Below, piece by piece: positions 1-8,632 of a DNA stretch of 64,000 nucleotides; the stretch's first letter is position 1; each line of letters begins with the position of its first letter. The stretch spans positions 267,380 to 331,379 of the forward strand of contig JAJNAZ010000001.1 in NCBI GenBank assembly GCA_021155855.1, written 5' to 3'. A program made the translations under genes and the position numbers. Below the pieces are notes generated by a model. That model saw only the letters and a program-made list of their open reading frames with translations, had not been told where the DNA came from and did no database searches. The DNA comes from Solirubrobacterales bacterium (GTDB lineage: Bacteria > Actinomycetota > Thermoleophilia > Solirubrobacterales > 70-9).

Positions 1-518
1 CGCAGCATGCAGCAGACGAGGTCCGGCCGCCGGCGGGCGAAGTTCTCGAAGTACTGCTCGAGCTCGGAGATGTCGCGCTGGAAGCGGGTTCGGAGTGGCG
101 CCCGGCGCGCCAGCTCCTCGGTGAAGAAGTACGGCGATGGCCCCTCGCAGCCGTAGATCGCCGCGGAGCCGCGAACGATCACCTGGCGCACCGTGTCGAT
201 CCGCTCGCAGGCGGCGAGCAGCTGGAGCGTCCCGACCACGTTGATCTCATGCAGGGCGCTCGAAGACCGTTCCCGCTCCGGGTACCAAAGGATCCCGCAG
301 TGAACCACCGTGTCGACGCCGGTGGTCGGCAACAGGCGCGCCAGCATCGGGCTGCGGATGTCCGCCTCGATGAACTCTGTGCGCTCGAGCTCTGCCGTGG
401 GCGGGCGGCTGTCGATGCCGGCGATGTAATCGACCGCCGGATCGCGCTCGAGCCGGCGCGCGAGCTCCGTCCCCCAGAAGCTCGAGATCCCCGTGATCGC
501 CAGCCGGCAACCGCTCAT
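1..518 (-). CDS. NAD-dependent epimerase/dehydratase, C-terminus beyond window
   Basis: The reading frame starts at ATG 518 and runs off the left edge, giving about 172 residues. The N-terminus has an extended-SDR Rossmann glycine motif (GISSFWGTELA), then an acidic turn (GIDSRPP), an EADIRSP segment and VDTVVHCGILW, where this family binds NAD(P). A serine-containing GSAAIYG stretch follows, then YFFTEE. These support a sugar-nucleotide epimerase or related dehydratase; the substrate cannot be told. The start lies one base after the stop of the coiled-coil gene upstream (522-520), so the two are probably translated together. The C-terminal substrate-binding half is not visible. Confidence 0.85.
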   Translation of the reverse strand, partial: MSGCRLAITGISSFWGTELARRLERDPAVDYIAGIDSRPPTAELERTEFIEADIRSPMLARLLPTTGVDTVVHCGILWYPERERSSSALHEINVVGTLQLLAACERIDTVRQVIVRGSAAIYGCEGPSPYFFTEELARRAPLRTRFQRDISELEQYFENFARRRPDLVCCML

Positions 519-519
519 C

Positions 520-897
520 CTAACCCTCAGCTTCAGGCTTAGACCGCGATCCCCCTTCGCCCTCGGCCTCGGCTCGAGACTCGGCGAGTCGCCGTTCGAG
601 CTCGGCCAGGCGGCGCTCGAGCTGCTCCAGCCGGCGGCCGACCCCCCCGGTGGCCTCCTGCCCGCGCCGCGCCAGCTCGGCGCCCGCCTCCTGTCCGCGC
701 CGGGCAAGCTCGCCGCGGGCGTCGCGCCCGCGGCGCGCGACCTCATCGACGAGATCGGCGGCGCGGTCGGCGGTCGTTGACGCCGAGCCGGCGGTCGCGC
801 GCATCGTTCGCTCGACCGCGGCCCGCACGGCGTCGGCGACGCCGCCCTCGGGCGTGCCCTGGTCCTGCTCACGCGGTGTCCGCGGCGGTTCGCTCAT
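520..897 (-). CDS. Small Ala/Arg-rich coiled-coil protein
   Basis: A 125-residue protein of unknown function. The middle carries near-identical helical repeats (two ARRGQEAGAELARRGQEA-type units and a third related one). A leucine-zipper-like segment (LEQLERRLAELERRLAE) follows, then a charged tail. Composition and heptad spacing resemble phasins or apolipoprotein-like amphipathic helices, which is inference only. I chose the ATG at 897 because the frame upstream of it is low complexity and antisense to the divergent phosphorylase. The stop is one base from the start of the epimerase, indicating coupling. There is no signal peptide or membrane segment. Confidence 0.6.
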   Translation of the reverse strand: MSEPPRTPREQDQGTPEGGVADAVRAAVERTMRATAGSASTTADRAADLVDEVARRGRDARGELARRGQEAGAELARRGQEATGGVGRRLEQLERRLAELERRLAESRAEAEGEGGSRSKPEAEG

Positions 898-910
898 CGC
901 CTGTGGGGAG

Positions 911-916
911 CATAAT
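911..916 (+). promoter_or_regulatory. Putative -10 box (CATAAT) for the phosphorylase gene
   Basis: CATAAT lies nine bases before the TTG at 926 in the short gap between divergent genes. The spacing fits a leaderless or near-leaderless transcript. No convincing -35 box is seen. Confidence 0.35.
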
Positions 917-925
917 CCGCGGCCC

Positions 926-1648
926 TTGACCGGCCACCTGCGCCCCACCGCGGCGATCGCCGCCGACGTACTACTCCCGGGGGATCCCGGGCTGGCGCTG
1001 ACGCTGGCGCAGGAGCTGCTCGACAAGCCGCGGATGGCGAACCACAGCCACGGGCTCTGGGGGTACTCGGGGCGCACCGCCGCCGGCCGCGAGCTGACGA
1101 TCCAGGCGACCGGCATCGGCGGCCCGAGCGCCGCGGTGGTCGTGGCCGAGCTCGCCGCTCACGGGGCGCGCCGGGCGATCCGGATCGGAACCTGCTCGGC
1201 CCTCGATCCCGCGCTCGCCGCCGGCGATCCCGTCGTGGCAGGCGCGACGCTGCCCGCCGACGGCGCCAGCCGAGCGCTGTCGGACCACCCGCCCCCGCCC
1301 GACCCGGCCCTGACCACGGCGCGCGCGAGCGCCACAGGGGCCCCGCGGGTGACCACGGCCAGCTCGGACCTCTTCCACGATCCGGACCGCCCCCGGCGCC
1401 GCCGTGGCTGGCTCGACCAAGGGGCGGCGGTCACCGACCTCGAATCCGCGGCGGTGCTCGCGGTCTCCGACCGGCTCGGGCTCGTCGCCGCCGCCGCGCT
1501 CGTGGTCGCCGAAACGGCGAACGGCGAGCACGACGAGGCGGCGACCGAGCTCGGCCTGCTGCACCTGGGCCGGGCCGGCACGGACGCCCTCGCCGCGGAG
1601 CCGAGCGCGGCTCAGCCGGCGGCGTCGGAGAAGTCCAGCTTGCTCTGA
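926..1648 (+). CDS. Purine/uridine nucleoside phosphorylase family protein
   Basis: A 240-residue member of the PNP/UDP phosphorylase superfamily, which cleaves nucleosides with phosphate to a base and (deoxy)ribose-1-phosphate. The N-terminus has the phosphate-binding LLPGDPGLA motif as in DeoD, followed by the TGIGGPSAAVVVAEL loop and RIGTCSAL. Late in the chain DLESAAVLAVSDRLGL corresponds to the ribose/base-binding strand with its conserved Glu. I chose TTG 926 because the DeoD-like alignment begins there and a -10-like box precedes it; the frame is open further upstream but is antisense to the neighbouring gene. The last 37 bases overlap the 3' end of the convergent coiled-coil gene. Base preference is not resolved. 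Confidence 0.85.
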   Translation: MTGHLRPTAAIAADVLLPGDPGLALTLAQELLDKPRMANHSHGLWGYSGRTAAGRELTIQATGIGGPSAAVVVAELAAHGARRAIRIGTCSALDPALAAGDPVVAGATLPADGASRALSDHPPPPDPALTTARASATGAPRVTTASSDLFHDPDRPRRRRGWLDQGAAVTDLESAAVLAVSDRLGLVAAAALVVAETANGEHDEAATELGLLHLGRAGTDALAAEPSAAQPAASEKSSLL

Positions 1649-1971
1649 TCGCTCGCGGCCCCGCTCGCGGCCTCGAGCCGCCTGGCGAGCGCGAGCATGT
1701 CGTCGGCGACCTCGTCGAGGCGATCCTCCAGCTCCTCGAGCCGTCCCGAGAGCGAGCGCAGCCGCTGTTCGAGTCGCTCGACGTCCGAGCCGGAGGCGAC
1801 GTTGAGCGCACCCATCGCCGAGCGCTGCGCCGAGGCTGCGGCCTCACCCGCTCCCAACGCACGCGAGAGGGCGGTGTTGAAGAGGGGGTTCTCGAGCAGC
1901 GCCTGGGCGAGCTCGCCCACCGCCTCCTCGCCACGCGCCCGCAGCCCGCTCTTGTCGTCGAGCTCCTCCAT
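1612..1971 (-). CDS. Small coiled-coil protein, phasin-like
   Basis: A 119-residue acidic helical protein, function unknown. An N-terminal amphipathic part (GEEAVGELAQALLENPLFNTALSRA) is followed by a long coiled coil (VERLEQRLRSLSGRLEELEDRLDEVADDMLALARRLE). It resembles the other coiled-coil protein on the far side of the phosphorylase gene, and the ENPLF..AL segment is reminiscent of polyhydroxyalkanoate-granule or apolipoprotein-like helices; that link is inference. ATG 1971 is preferred; an in-frame ATG near 2046 would add about 25 Arg-rich residues. It overlaps tail-to-tail with the phosphorylase by 37 bp. Confidence 0.6.
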   Translation of the reverse strand: MEELDDKSGLRARGEEAVGELAQALLENPLFNTALSRALGAGEAAASAQRSAMGALNVASGSDVERLEQRLRSLSGRLEELEDRLDEVADDMLALARRLEAASGAASDQSKLDFSDAAG

Positions 1972-2224
1972 CGCTCTCGCGCCGCAGCGTACTCGCTCCC
2001 CGCGCTCAAGGCGCGCCTGCACGAATGCCGAAACACGACTCAGCATCGTCAGCTTCGACGGGCTGCAAGTATCCGCCCGACTCGGGTACGGTTTGGGCCG
2101 TCGGTTCCACGTTGCAAAGGCGAGATCGAACAAGTAGGTTTGGCGGGGGCTCAGGAGGAGGAGCTCCGCCGCGGACTCAGGCAGGGAACGTCGTCCTGCG
2201 GCGAGGGGATCCAGGGACACCGGA

Positions 2225-4834
2225 ATGAGACGGAAGCTTCTACTCACGATTAGCCTCGTCGTCCTCGGCGCCTGCGCCACGGCCGGCAACGCGATCGGCC
2301 AGGGCAGCGTCGGCGGCGGCGGCGGCGATCTCGACCCCGCCGCCGCCGAGAACCCCGAGGAGGCGCAGGTCCCGTCGCAGTGCTCGAACCTGGCCGACGA
2401 CGACGGCGACGGCCTCGTAGACCTTTCCGACCCCGACTGCTCCGACCCGCTCGATGCGAGCGAGTCCGGGTCGAGCGGCGCCCCCGAGCCGGCGCCGGCG
2501 CCCGAGCCGGCCGCGCCATCCGAGCCGGCCGCGCCATCCGAGCCGGCGCCCGCCGAGGAGGAGGAAGGCGGCGGCACCGAAGGCGGCGGGGGCATCGGTG
2601 GAGGCGGGTTGGCGCCGGGCGCCACCGGTGGTGGTGGTGCCGGTGGCGGCGGTGGCGGCGGATTCAGCGGCCCGAGAGGCCCCGGGGACGTCGGCACCAA
2701 CCAAGAGCACACCGAGGACACCGGCGGCGGCCGTGACCGTGACCGTGACCGCGACCGCGACGCCGTCGACGACAACCGCGAGTCCATGGACGAACCCGCC
2801 ATCCGCGCCCCCGACGGCGCCCCGACCGACGCCAATCCCTCGCTGACGATCGCCGACTTCGGCCCCGCCCCGATCGGGGTGCCCAACTTCGTCATCGACC
2901 AGTTCACGATCCCGCCCTTCCTGTTGCCGATCTACCAGGCCTGCGGGACCCAGTACGGGATCCCCTGGCAGGTGCTCGCCTCGATCAACCGGATCGAGAC
3001 CGCCTTCGGCACCAACCTCAACGTCTCCTCGGCCGGGGCGCGCGGCTGGATGCAGTTCATGCCCGCCACCTGGCGGGCCTACGGGGTCGACGCCAACTCA
3101 GACGGGCGCCGCGACCCCTACAACCCGGTCGACGCGATCTGCGCCGCGGCCCGCTATCTGCGCGCCTCGGGCGCCGAAAAGGACCTGGCGGGCGCGATCT
3201 TCGCTTACAACCACGCCGACTGGTACGTCGACGAGGTGCTGCTTTATGCGCGCCAGTACGGGCGCCTCCCCGACGATTTGGTCGGCTCGCTCACCGGGCT
3301 CACGGAGGGCGCTCGGTTCCCGGTCGCCGCCAACGCCCGCTACGCCGACGACATCTCCGAGCGCCGCGCGCTGGAGCGCTCAAAGCCCGACCAGCGCGCC
3401 TACGGCAACGCCGCCGAGGTGATCTCATCCTCACCCACACGTCGAGGGATCGACATCTACTCGCGCCGGGGCGCCCCGGTGGTCGCCGTCAACGACGGCG
3501 TGATCACCGAGATCGGCAAGTCGAAGCGGCTCGGGCGCTACCTCGTCCTGCGCGACGCCTACGGCAACCGCTTCACCTACGCCAAGCTCGGCAAGGTCTC
3601 CGAGGTCTATCCGGTGCAGAAGCGCAAGCGCCTCTCCGCCGCCGATTTCGAGCTGGTCTCGCCCGACGACCCGAAGCCGGAGCAGGCCGCGAGCGCGGGC
3701 AGCAACGACCGCGGCTCCGACGAGAGCGTCACGGCCAAGCCGAAGCCGGCCCAGGGCGGCGACGGCCCGGTCAACACCGAGGACGCGCGCGAGCGCCTCT
3801 ATGCGTTCCCCGAGCGCGCCGACAACTTGGAGCGCGCCGACCTCAGCGGCCAGCTCGACTCGCTGATGAAGGACAACCTCCCCGGGTATGAGTCGTTCAA
3901 GTCCTACTTCTCCGGCGTCCTGCGCTTCGACTCCAAGACGATGGAGATGCGGCCGCTGAAGGAGGGCTCGCACGTGATCGCCGGCACCGTGCTCGGCAAG
4001 ATCGCCAAGGTCGACGAGGTCGCGCCGCGGGTGCACTTCGCGATCCGCCCGGCCGGCCGCGGCGCGCCGAAGATCGATCCGAAGCCCATCCTCGACGGCT
4101 GGAAGCTGCTCGAGGCGACCGCGATCTATCGCGCCGCCGGAGAGAACCCGTTCACGGACGGTGCCACAACCGGCCAGGTGCTGCTGATGTCGAAGCCCCA
4201 GCTGGTCAAGCGGGTGCTCGCCGACCCGCGCATCGAGATCTACAGCTGCGGGCGCGAGGACATCCAGAGCGGCCAGATCGATCGCCGGGTGCTGGCGCTG
4301 CTCGAGTACCTCGTCGAGCGCGGCTTCCGGCTCACGGTCAGCTCGCTCAAGTGCGGGCACTCCGTCTACACATCGTCGGGCAACGTCAGCCACCACTCAT
4401 CCGGCAACGCGGTCGACATCCCGCAGATCAACGGCATCCCGGTGCTCGGCAACCAGGGCCCCGGCTCGATCACCGAAGCGCTGGTCGAGGACGTGATGGC
4501 GCTGCAGGGCAACATGCGCCCGGACCAGATCATCTCGCTGATGGACATGGGCGCCGACAACACCTTCGCCATGGGCGACCACGCCGACCACGTGCACGTC
4601 GGCTTCCAGCCCGCCGTCGGCCCGGGGTCGGGCAGCGTCTCGCGCCAGTTCACCGAGATCCTCAAGCCCTCCCAGTGGGAGCGGCTGATCGACCGGATCG
4701 GCAAGATCGACAACCCGAGCGTGCCAACCTCCCCCTCGCGCTACACGATCCCGAGCGAGAAGGGGCACGGCGAGAAGGCGACCGACAAGGCGAGCAAGCG
4801 CCGCCGGGCGTCGAGCGCCCACCTCGGCGAGTAG
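2225..4834 (+). CDS. Multimodular peptidoglycan hydrolase lipoprotein (SLT + LytM-like + M15-like)
   Basis: An 869-residue exported protein. Residues 1-17 form a lipoprotein-type signal ending in LGAC. Near residues 55-75 is a DDDGDGLVDLSDPDC segment like a calcium-binding thrombospondin type-3 repeat, followed by Pro/Ala-, Gly- and Arg/Asp-rich linkers. Residues about 235-340 are a lytic transglycosylase domain with likely catalytic Glu258 (NRIETAFG) and the GARGWMQFMPATW motif. Residues about 405-605 resemble a LytM/M23 domain, but the usual HxGxD is RRGID and the HxH is RVH, so zinc ligands are missing. Residues about 710-795 carry an M15-like SHHSSGNAVD and ADHVHVGF pair, fitting a carboxypeptidase-type zinc site. 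A cell-wall remodelling enzyme is the best call; whether all modules are active is unknown. Confidence 0.85.
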   Translation: MRRKLLLTISLVVLGACATAGNAIGQGSVGGGGGDLDPAAAENPEEAQVPSQCSNLADDDGDGLVDLSDPDCSDPLDASESGSSGAPEPAPAPEPAAPSEPAAPSEPAPAEEEEGGGTEGGGGIGGGGLAPGATGGGGAGGGGGGGFSGPRGPGDVGTNQEHTEDTGGGRDRDRDRDRDAVDDNRESMDEPAIRAPDGAPTDANPSLTIADFGPAPIGVPNFVIDQFTIPPFLLPIYQACGTQYGIPWQVLASINRIETAFGTNLNVSSAGARGWMQFMPATWRAYGVDANSDGRRDPYNPVDAICAAARYLRASGAEKDLAGAIFAYNHADWYVDEVLLYARQYGRLPDDLVGSLTGLTEGARFPVAANARYADDISERRALERSKPDQRAYGNAAEVISSSPTRRGIDIYSRRGAPVVAVNDGVITEIGKSKRLGRYLVLRDAYGNRFTYAKLGKVSEVYPVQKRKRLSAADFELVSPDDPKPEQAASAGSNDRGSDESVTAKPKPAQGGDGPVNTEDARERLYAFPERADNLERADLSGQLDSLMKDNLPGYESFKSYFSGVLRFDSKTMEMRPLKEGSHVIAGTVLGKIAKVDEVAPRVHFAIRPAGRGAPKIDPKPILDGWKLLEATAIYRAAGENPFTDGATTGQVLLMSKPQLVKRVLADPRIEIYSCGREDIQSGQIDRRVLALLEYLVERGFRLTVSSLKCGHSVYTSSGNVSHHSSGNAVDIPQINGIPVLGNQGPGSITEALVEDVMALQGNMRPDQIISLMDMGADNTFAMGDHADHVHVGFQPAVGPGSGSVSRQFTEILKPSQWERLIDRIGKIDNPSVPTSPSRYTIPSEKGHGEKATDKASKRRRASSAHLGE

Positions 4835-4860
4835 CGGGTATCGGCGGCTGCCGGGTCGAA

Positions 4861-4866
4861 TAGCGT
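4861..4866 (+). promoter_or_regulatory. Putative leaderless -10 box (TAGCGT)
   Basis: TAGCGT lies seven bases before GTG 4874, the spacing at which transcription would begin at the start codon. No Shine-Dalgarno sequence is present. Confidence 0.45.
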
Positions 4867-4873
4867 CCGGCCC

Positions 4874-5725
4874 GTGAGCGGCCAGGATCGCCTGCCCTTC
4901 GTCCAATTCGAGCTCGCCGGGACCGTGGGCCTCGAGCAGGGCCGTTATCTCGGCCGCGATCCGGAGCGAGTCCTCGTCGTCATCGTCGCCGGCGCCCCGG
5001 CACCCCCGCGCCGGCGCCTCGGCAGGGCGAAGCCCACCGACGCCGACCCCGCGGCCGAGCCGCCGACCGTGCCGCTGACGACGCTGACCGCGATCCGCCC
5101 CCGGTCGCTCGGCGACCGCGCCGCCGCCGAGAGCTGGCTGGCCCGGGTCCGCGACGACCCCGAGGCGATCGGCGCCGAGCTCGCCGAGGCGCTTGCATTC
5201 GTCAACGGGGCCGTCCACGCCCACCGCGCGGCGGTCCTCGATCCAGACCTCGCCGACGTCTCGGCAGCGCACGCGCTCGCGGTGCGGATAGGCTTCGGCG
5301 GCGGCGAGCAGCTCGCCGACGGACGCTTCGCCGAGGCGATCGAGATCCCGCACTCGACCCGCCGTCGCCGGGGCGAGATGCTGCGGCCCCAGGAACGGGT
5401 GGCGGCGGTGCTCGGTGGCCGCGAGGCGGTCACCGCCTGCGAGCTGCTGCTGCTGCGCGCCCGCGCCGACCTCGACGCCGGCCGTGGACGCGAGTCCGCC
5501 CTCCAGCTCCGGGTCGGGCTCGAGGCGTTGCTCGCCGAGCGCGACGCGCTCGCCGGCCCCGGTCAGGACGAGGACCTCACCGCGCTCGCCGAGCGCCGGG
5601 CGATCACCGGGGAGGCCGCGAACGCGGCCCTCGGCGGCGAGCTCAGCGATCAGCGGATCGCCGAGGTCGCCGACACGCTCCGCCTCTGCGAGCGGGTGCT
5701 GCGCCGCCGGCGGGCGCTGGGGTGA
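4874..5725 (+). CDS. Conserved-looking protein of unknown function
   Basis: A 283-residue soluble protein starting at GTG, just after the cell-wall hydrolase on the same strand. I do not recognise a family. The first half contains a strand-rich segment (FVQFELAGTVGLEQGRYLGRDPERVLVVIVAG) and a Pro/Arg-rich linker. The second half is helical, with IEIPHSTRRRRGEMLRPQERVAAVLGGREAVTACELLLLRARADLDAGRGRESALQLRVGLEALLAE. There are no membrane segments, signal peptide or obvious catalytic motif. It has its own putative leaderless promoter, so it need not be co-transcribed with the hydrolase. Confidence 0.75.
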   Translation: MSGQDRLPFVQFELAGTVGLEQGRYLGRDPERVLVVIVAGAPAPPRRRLGRAKPTDADPAAEPPTVPLTTLTAIRPRSLGDRAAAESWLARVRDDPEAIGAELAEALAFVNGAVHAHRAAVLDPDLADVSAAHALAVRIGFGGGEQLADGRFAEAIEIPHSTRRRRGEMLRPQERVAAVLGGREAVTACELLLLRARADLDAGRGRESALQLRVGLEALLAERDALAGPGQDEDLTALAERRAITGEAANAALGGELSDQRIAEVADTLRLCERVLRRRRALG

Positions 5726-5781
5726 AGGGGCCGCGGAGACTGCGTAACGCGAGAACTGGTAGGAGCACCGGCTCTCGGCCG

Positions 5782-6558
5782 CTACAGCGCTGCGAGCACC
5801 GCCTCGAGCTCCTCGACCACGTCGCCGTCGAGCTTCACCGCCGCCTCGCCGTCGTACGGCGTCGGTCCCTGGGTGACGATCCCGATCCTGCCCCCCGCCG
5901 CGAGCGTGACCTCGGGCAGCGATGCGACCGGGTAGACCTCGAGCGAGGAGCCGACGCAGAGCAGCAGGTCGGCGCTCGCGCAGAGCTCGTGCGCCTCGGC
6001 GATCGCCGCCTCCGGCAGCAGCTCGCCGAAGAGGACCACGTCGGGCTTTACCTTGCCCATGCAGCAGGCGCAGGTGGCGACGCCGTCGGGGTCGAAGAGC
6101 TCGCCGACGCTCTCGAGCGGGTAGCTCGCGCGGCAGGTTGTGCAACTCGAGGTGGCGATCGAGCCGTGCACCTCGACCACGCGCTCGGAGCCGGCCTTGG
6201 CGTGCAGGCGGTCGATGTTCTGGGTCACCACCGCGTCGAGCGCCCCACGGCCCTCGAGCTCCGCGAGCGCGTGGTGAGCGCCGTTCGGCGCCTTGCCGTC
6301 GAGGTCCTGGAAGCGCGGGCGATAGAACCGCCAGAAGCGCCTCGTGTCGCGGTAAAAGACGTCGATGTGGGCGACCTCCATCGGATCGACGTTCTCCCAC
6401 AGGCCCTTGCCGGGAGTGCGGAAGTCGGGGATCCCCGACGGCACCGAGATCCCCGCGCCCGTCAGCGCCACCACGCGCCCGCTCTCCCTGATCATCGAGG
6501 CCAGCCGTGCGGTCTCCGCATTCGGCCGCACCGCGCCGTGCTCCGCGGCCGCCGCCAC
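5782..6558 (-). CDS. Sirtuin, NAD-dependent protein deacylase
   Basis: A 258-residue sirtuin that removes acyl groups from lysines using NAD. Visible motifs in order: [15 protein letters not shown] (NAD loop), [14 protein letters not shown] with the catalytic His, a zinc knuckle built from CTTC and CACC, then KPDVVLFGE and [14 protein letters not shown]. The GTG start at 6558 shares one base with the TAG stop of the upstream acyl-CoA gene, so the pair is translationally coupled. The coupling suggests it acts on acylated enzymes of fatty-acid metabolism, a plausible but inferred role. An ATG 22 codons later would give a shorter form lacking only non-conserved residues. Confidence 0.93.
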   Translation of the reverse strand: MAAAAEHGAVRPNAETARLASMIRESGRVVALTGAGISVPSGIPDFRTPGKGLWENVDPMEVAHIDVFYRDTRRFWRFYRPRFQDLDGKAPNGAHHALAELEGRGALDAVVTQNIDRLHAKAGSERVVEVHGSIATSSCTTCRASYPLESVGELFDPDGVATCACCMGKVKPDVVLFGELLPEAAIAEAHELCASADLLLCVGSSLEVYPVASLPEVTLAAGGRIGIVTQGPTPYDGEAAVKLDGDVVEELEAVLAAL

Positions 6559-8558
6559 TATCGCCCGACCCACTTCGCACTCCGCTTGCCGAGGAAGGCG
6601 GCGATGCCCTCCGTCGCGTCCTCGGTCTGAAACGCCGCGGCAAAGCGGGCCTTCTCGTTGTCGATCCCCTGGTCGAGGTCGGGGTCGTCGGAGGCGCGCT
6701 TCACGTGCTCGACGGCAAGCGGCGCCTGGCCCGCAAGCTTGCGCGCCCAGGCGAGTGCCGTGTCGAGCAGCTCGTGGTCGGGGACAACGCGATTGGCGAG
6801 CCCGAAGGCCTCCGCCTCGTCGCTGAGGATCGCGTCGCCGACCAGGTTCATCTCCAGCGCCTTCGGCGGTCCGACGAGCCGCTGCAGGCGCTGGGTCCCA
6901 CCGAAGCCGGGGATGATCCCGAGCTTGATCTCCGGCTGGCCGAAGACGGCCGACTGCGCCGCGATCCGAAAGTCGCAGGCCATCGCCAACTCGCACCCGC
7001 CGCCGAAGGCAAGCGCATTTACGGCCGCGATCGTCGAGACCCGGTTCTGGCTCATCTCGCGCAGCAGGGTGTGGCCGGAGTGGATCAGCTCCTCGCCGCT
7101 GCCCTCGTCCATCTGCGTGAACGCCTTGATGTCGGCGCCGGCCGAGAACACCACGGGAATCGAGGAGGCGATCACCAGCGCCCCGATCTCGCCCGAGGCC
7201 TTGACCTGCTCCCACACGGTTCCGAGATCCTTGATCACCTGCGGCGAGATCGCGTTCATGGGCGGATTCGCGAGCCAAGCGATCGCAACCTTCCCGCGCG
7301 TCTCGAGCTTCACCGTCTCGGTCTGCTCGCCGTCGTCGGCCTGGGGATAGGCGTAGAAGCCCTGACCCGACTTCTGGCCCAACCGACCCTGGGCGACCAG
7401 ACGGCGCAGCACGGTCGGCGGCGCGAAGCGCTCGCCGTGCTCGGCCCGGGCGGCCTCGAGCTTCTCCAGGAGGGTGTCCAGGCCGGTCATGTCGGCGCCC
7501 ATGAACGGCGGCAAGATTCCCCGGCGGGGGTCCATGCCGGCGCCGGCCATCATCCCGAGGTCGATGTCGCGGACCGTGCAGACGCGCTCCTCGAGCACGA
7601 GACAGGACTCGACCACGGCCTTCAGCTTCATCAGCTCGGCGAGCGCCTCGCCGTCGGGGTCGGCGTCGCCCTCGATCTGCGGCTCGCCGTTGTCGTAGAA
7701 GCCCGAGCCGCCCGACTTGGCGCCGAGCTTTCCGTCGGCGACGAGCTTGCGCATTCCCTCGTGGACGTAGAAGGAGTCGCCGTAGGACTCGTTCAGGTGC
7801 TCGGCGACGTTAAGCACGGTGTCGAGCCCGAGCAGATCGACGAGAAAGAAGGGGCCCATCGGCGCGACGTTGGCCGCGCCGACCGCCTCGTCGATCTTCT
7901 TGATCGACAGGCCCTGGTCCTCCTGGGCGCGCCAGATCTCACCGACGGCGCTGTTGAGGATCCGGTTGACGACGAAGCCGGGCACCTCGCCGCAGGTGAT
8001 CGGCTGCTTTCGGATCGCCTGGGCGAAGTTGTGGGCCGCCTGGACCGTTTCCGGATCGGTGTCGTCGCCCTCGACGATCTCGACCAGGGGCATCACCGAC
8101 GCCGGATAGAAGAAGTGGAAGCCGACCACCTTCTCGGGCCGCAGGGTCGCCCCCCCCATCTCGGTGATCGAAAGCGAGGAGGTGTTCGAGGCGAGGATCG
8201 CGTGGCCCGGTGTGACCGCGTCGAGTTCAGCGAACACCGCCCGCTTGATCTCCATCTTCTCCGGCGCCGCCTCGACGACGAAGTCGACGTCGCCGAAGGA
8301 GTCGTAGGTGGTCGCGCCCTCGATCAGGCCGATCACCTCCTCGAGCCGCGCCGAGGCCTGCTCCTCGGTCAGCCTCTCCTTCTGCACCAGACGGTCGAGC
8401 TGGCCCTTGGTCACCTCGCGCGCCTTCTCGAGGCCGTGGTCGACGAACTTCTGGTCGATGTCCTTGAGGACGACTGGGATGTCGGACGAGGCGATCGCCT
8501 GCGCGATCTCACCGCCCATCGTGCCGGCGCCGACGACGGCGGCCTTGAAGACGAACAT
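6558..8558 (-). CDS. 3-hydroxyacyl-CoA dehydrogenase / enoyl-CoA hydratase fusion
   Basis: A 666-residue bifunctional beta-oxidation enzyme hydrating enoyl-CoA and oxidising 3-hydroxyacyl-CoA with NAD. The dehydrogenase comes first: GAGTMGGEIAQ at residues 10-20, then GFHFFYPASVMPLVEIV with the catalytic His, the C-terminal 3HCDH domain and a second 3HCDH repeat to about residue 375. The hydratase follows, with GGGCELAMACD and FGQPEIKLGIIPGFGGTQRL carrying the two expected glutamates. FadB-type proteins have the opposite order. A ribosome site (GGAGGG) precedes the start. It is coupled to the sirtuin downstream. Confidence 0.94.
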   Translation of the reverse strand: MFVFKAAVVGAGTMGGEIAQAIASSDIPVVLKDIDQKFVDHGLEKAREVTKGQLDRLVQKERLTEEQASARLEEVIGLIEGATTYDSFGDVDFVVEAAPEKMEIKRAVFAELDAVTPGHAILASNTSSLSITEMGGATLRPEKVVGFHFFYPASVMPLVEIVEGDDTDPETVQAAHNFAQAIRKQPITCGEVPGFVVNRILNSAVGEIWRAQEDQGLSIKKIDEAVGAANVAPMGPFFLVDLLGLDTVLNVAEHLNESYGDSFYVHEGMRKLVADGKLGAKSGGSGFYDNGEPQIEGDADPDGEALAELMKLKAVVESCLVLEERVCTVRDIDLGMMAGAGMDPRRGILPPFMGADMTGLDTLLEKLEAARAEHGERFAPPTVLRRLVAQGRLGQKSGQGFYAYPQADDGEQTETVKLETRGKVAIAWLANPPMNAISPQVIKDLGTVWEQVKASGEIGALVIASSIPVVFSAGADIKAFTQMDEGSGEELIHSGHTLLREMSQNRVSTIAAVNALAFGGGCELAMACDFRIAAQSAVFGQPEIKLGIIPGFGGTQRLQRLVGPPKALEMNLVGDAILSDEAEAFGLANRVVPDHELLDTALAWARKLAGQAPLAVEHVKRASDDPDLDQGIDNEKARFAAAFQTEDATEGIAAFLGKRSAKWVGR

Positions 8559-8597
8559 TCGGTTGGGACCCTCCGTTTCGCTGAAAGAGCGCGCGGG

Positions 8598-8603
8598 AGC
8601 CTA
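8598..8603 (-). promoter_or_regulatory. Putative -10 box (TAGGCT) for the fused acyl-CoA enzyme
   Basis: TAGGCT on the minus strand lies 39 bases upstream of the start at 8558, giving a short leader that contains the GGAGGG ribosome site. The same hexamer recurs before many genes here. Confidence 0.4.
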
Positions 8604-8632
8604 GCGATCCGCCACCGCGGGCGGCGCAGCGC

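Noticed and set aside
1972..2046. Upstream ATG at about 2046 as start of the second coiled-coil protein
   Set aside because: The added segment is Arg-rich, unlike the acidic helical body, and has no better ribosome site; kept only as an alternative.
1972..2224. Possible c-di-AMP (ydaO-type) riboswitch or other leader RNA before the cell-wall hydrolase
   Set aside because: Such riboswitches often precede actinobacterial wall hydrolases, but I could not find the conserved helices or the typical GGGG...CAGCUAACC core. A purine-rich AGGAGGAGG near 2152 has no start codon at a usable distance.
4397..6643. 748-codon minus-strand frame running across the hydrolase, the unknown gene and the sirtuin
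   Set aside because: It crosses several genes with clear products on both strands and is low complexity; a shadow frame.
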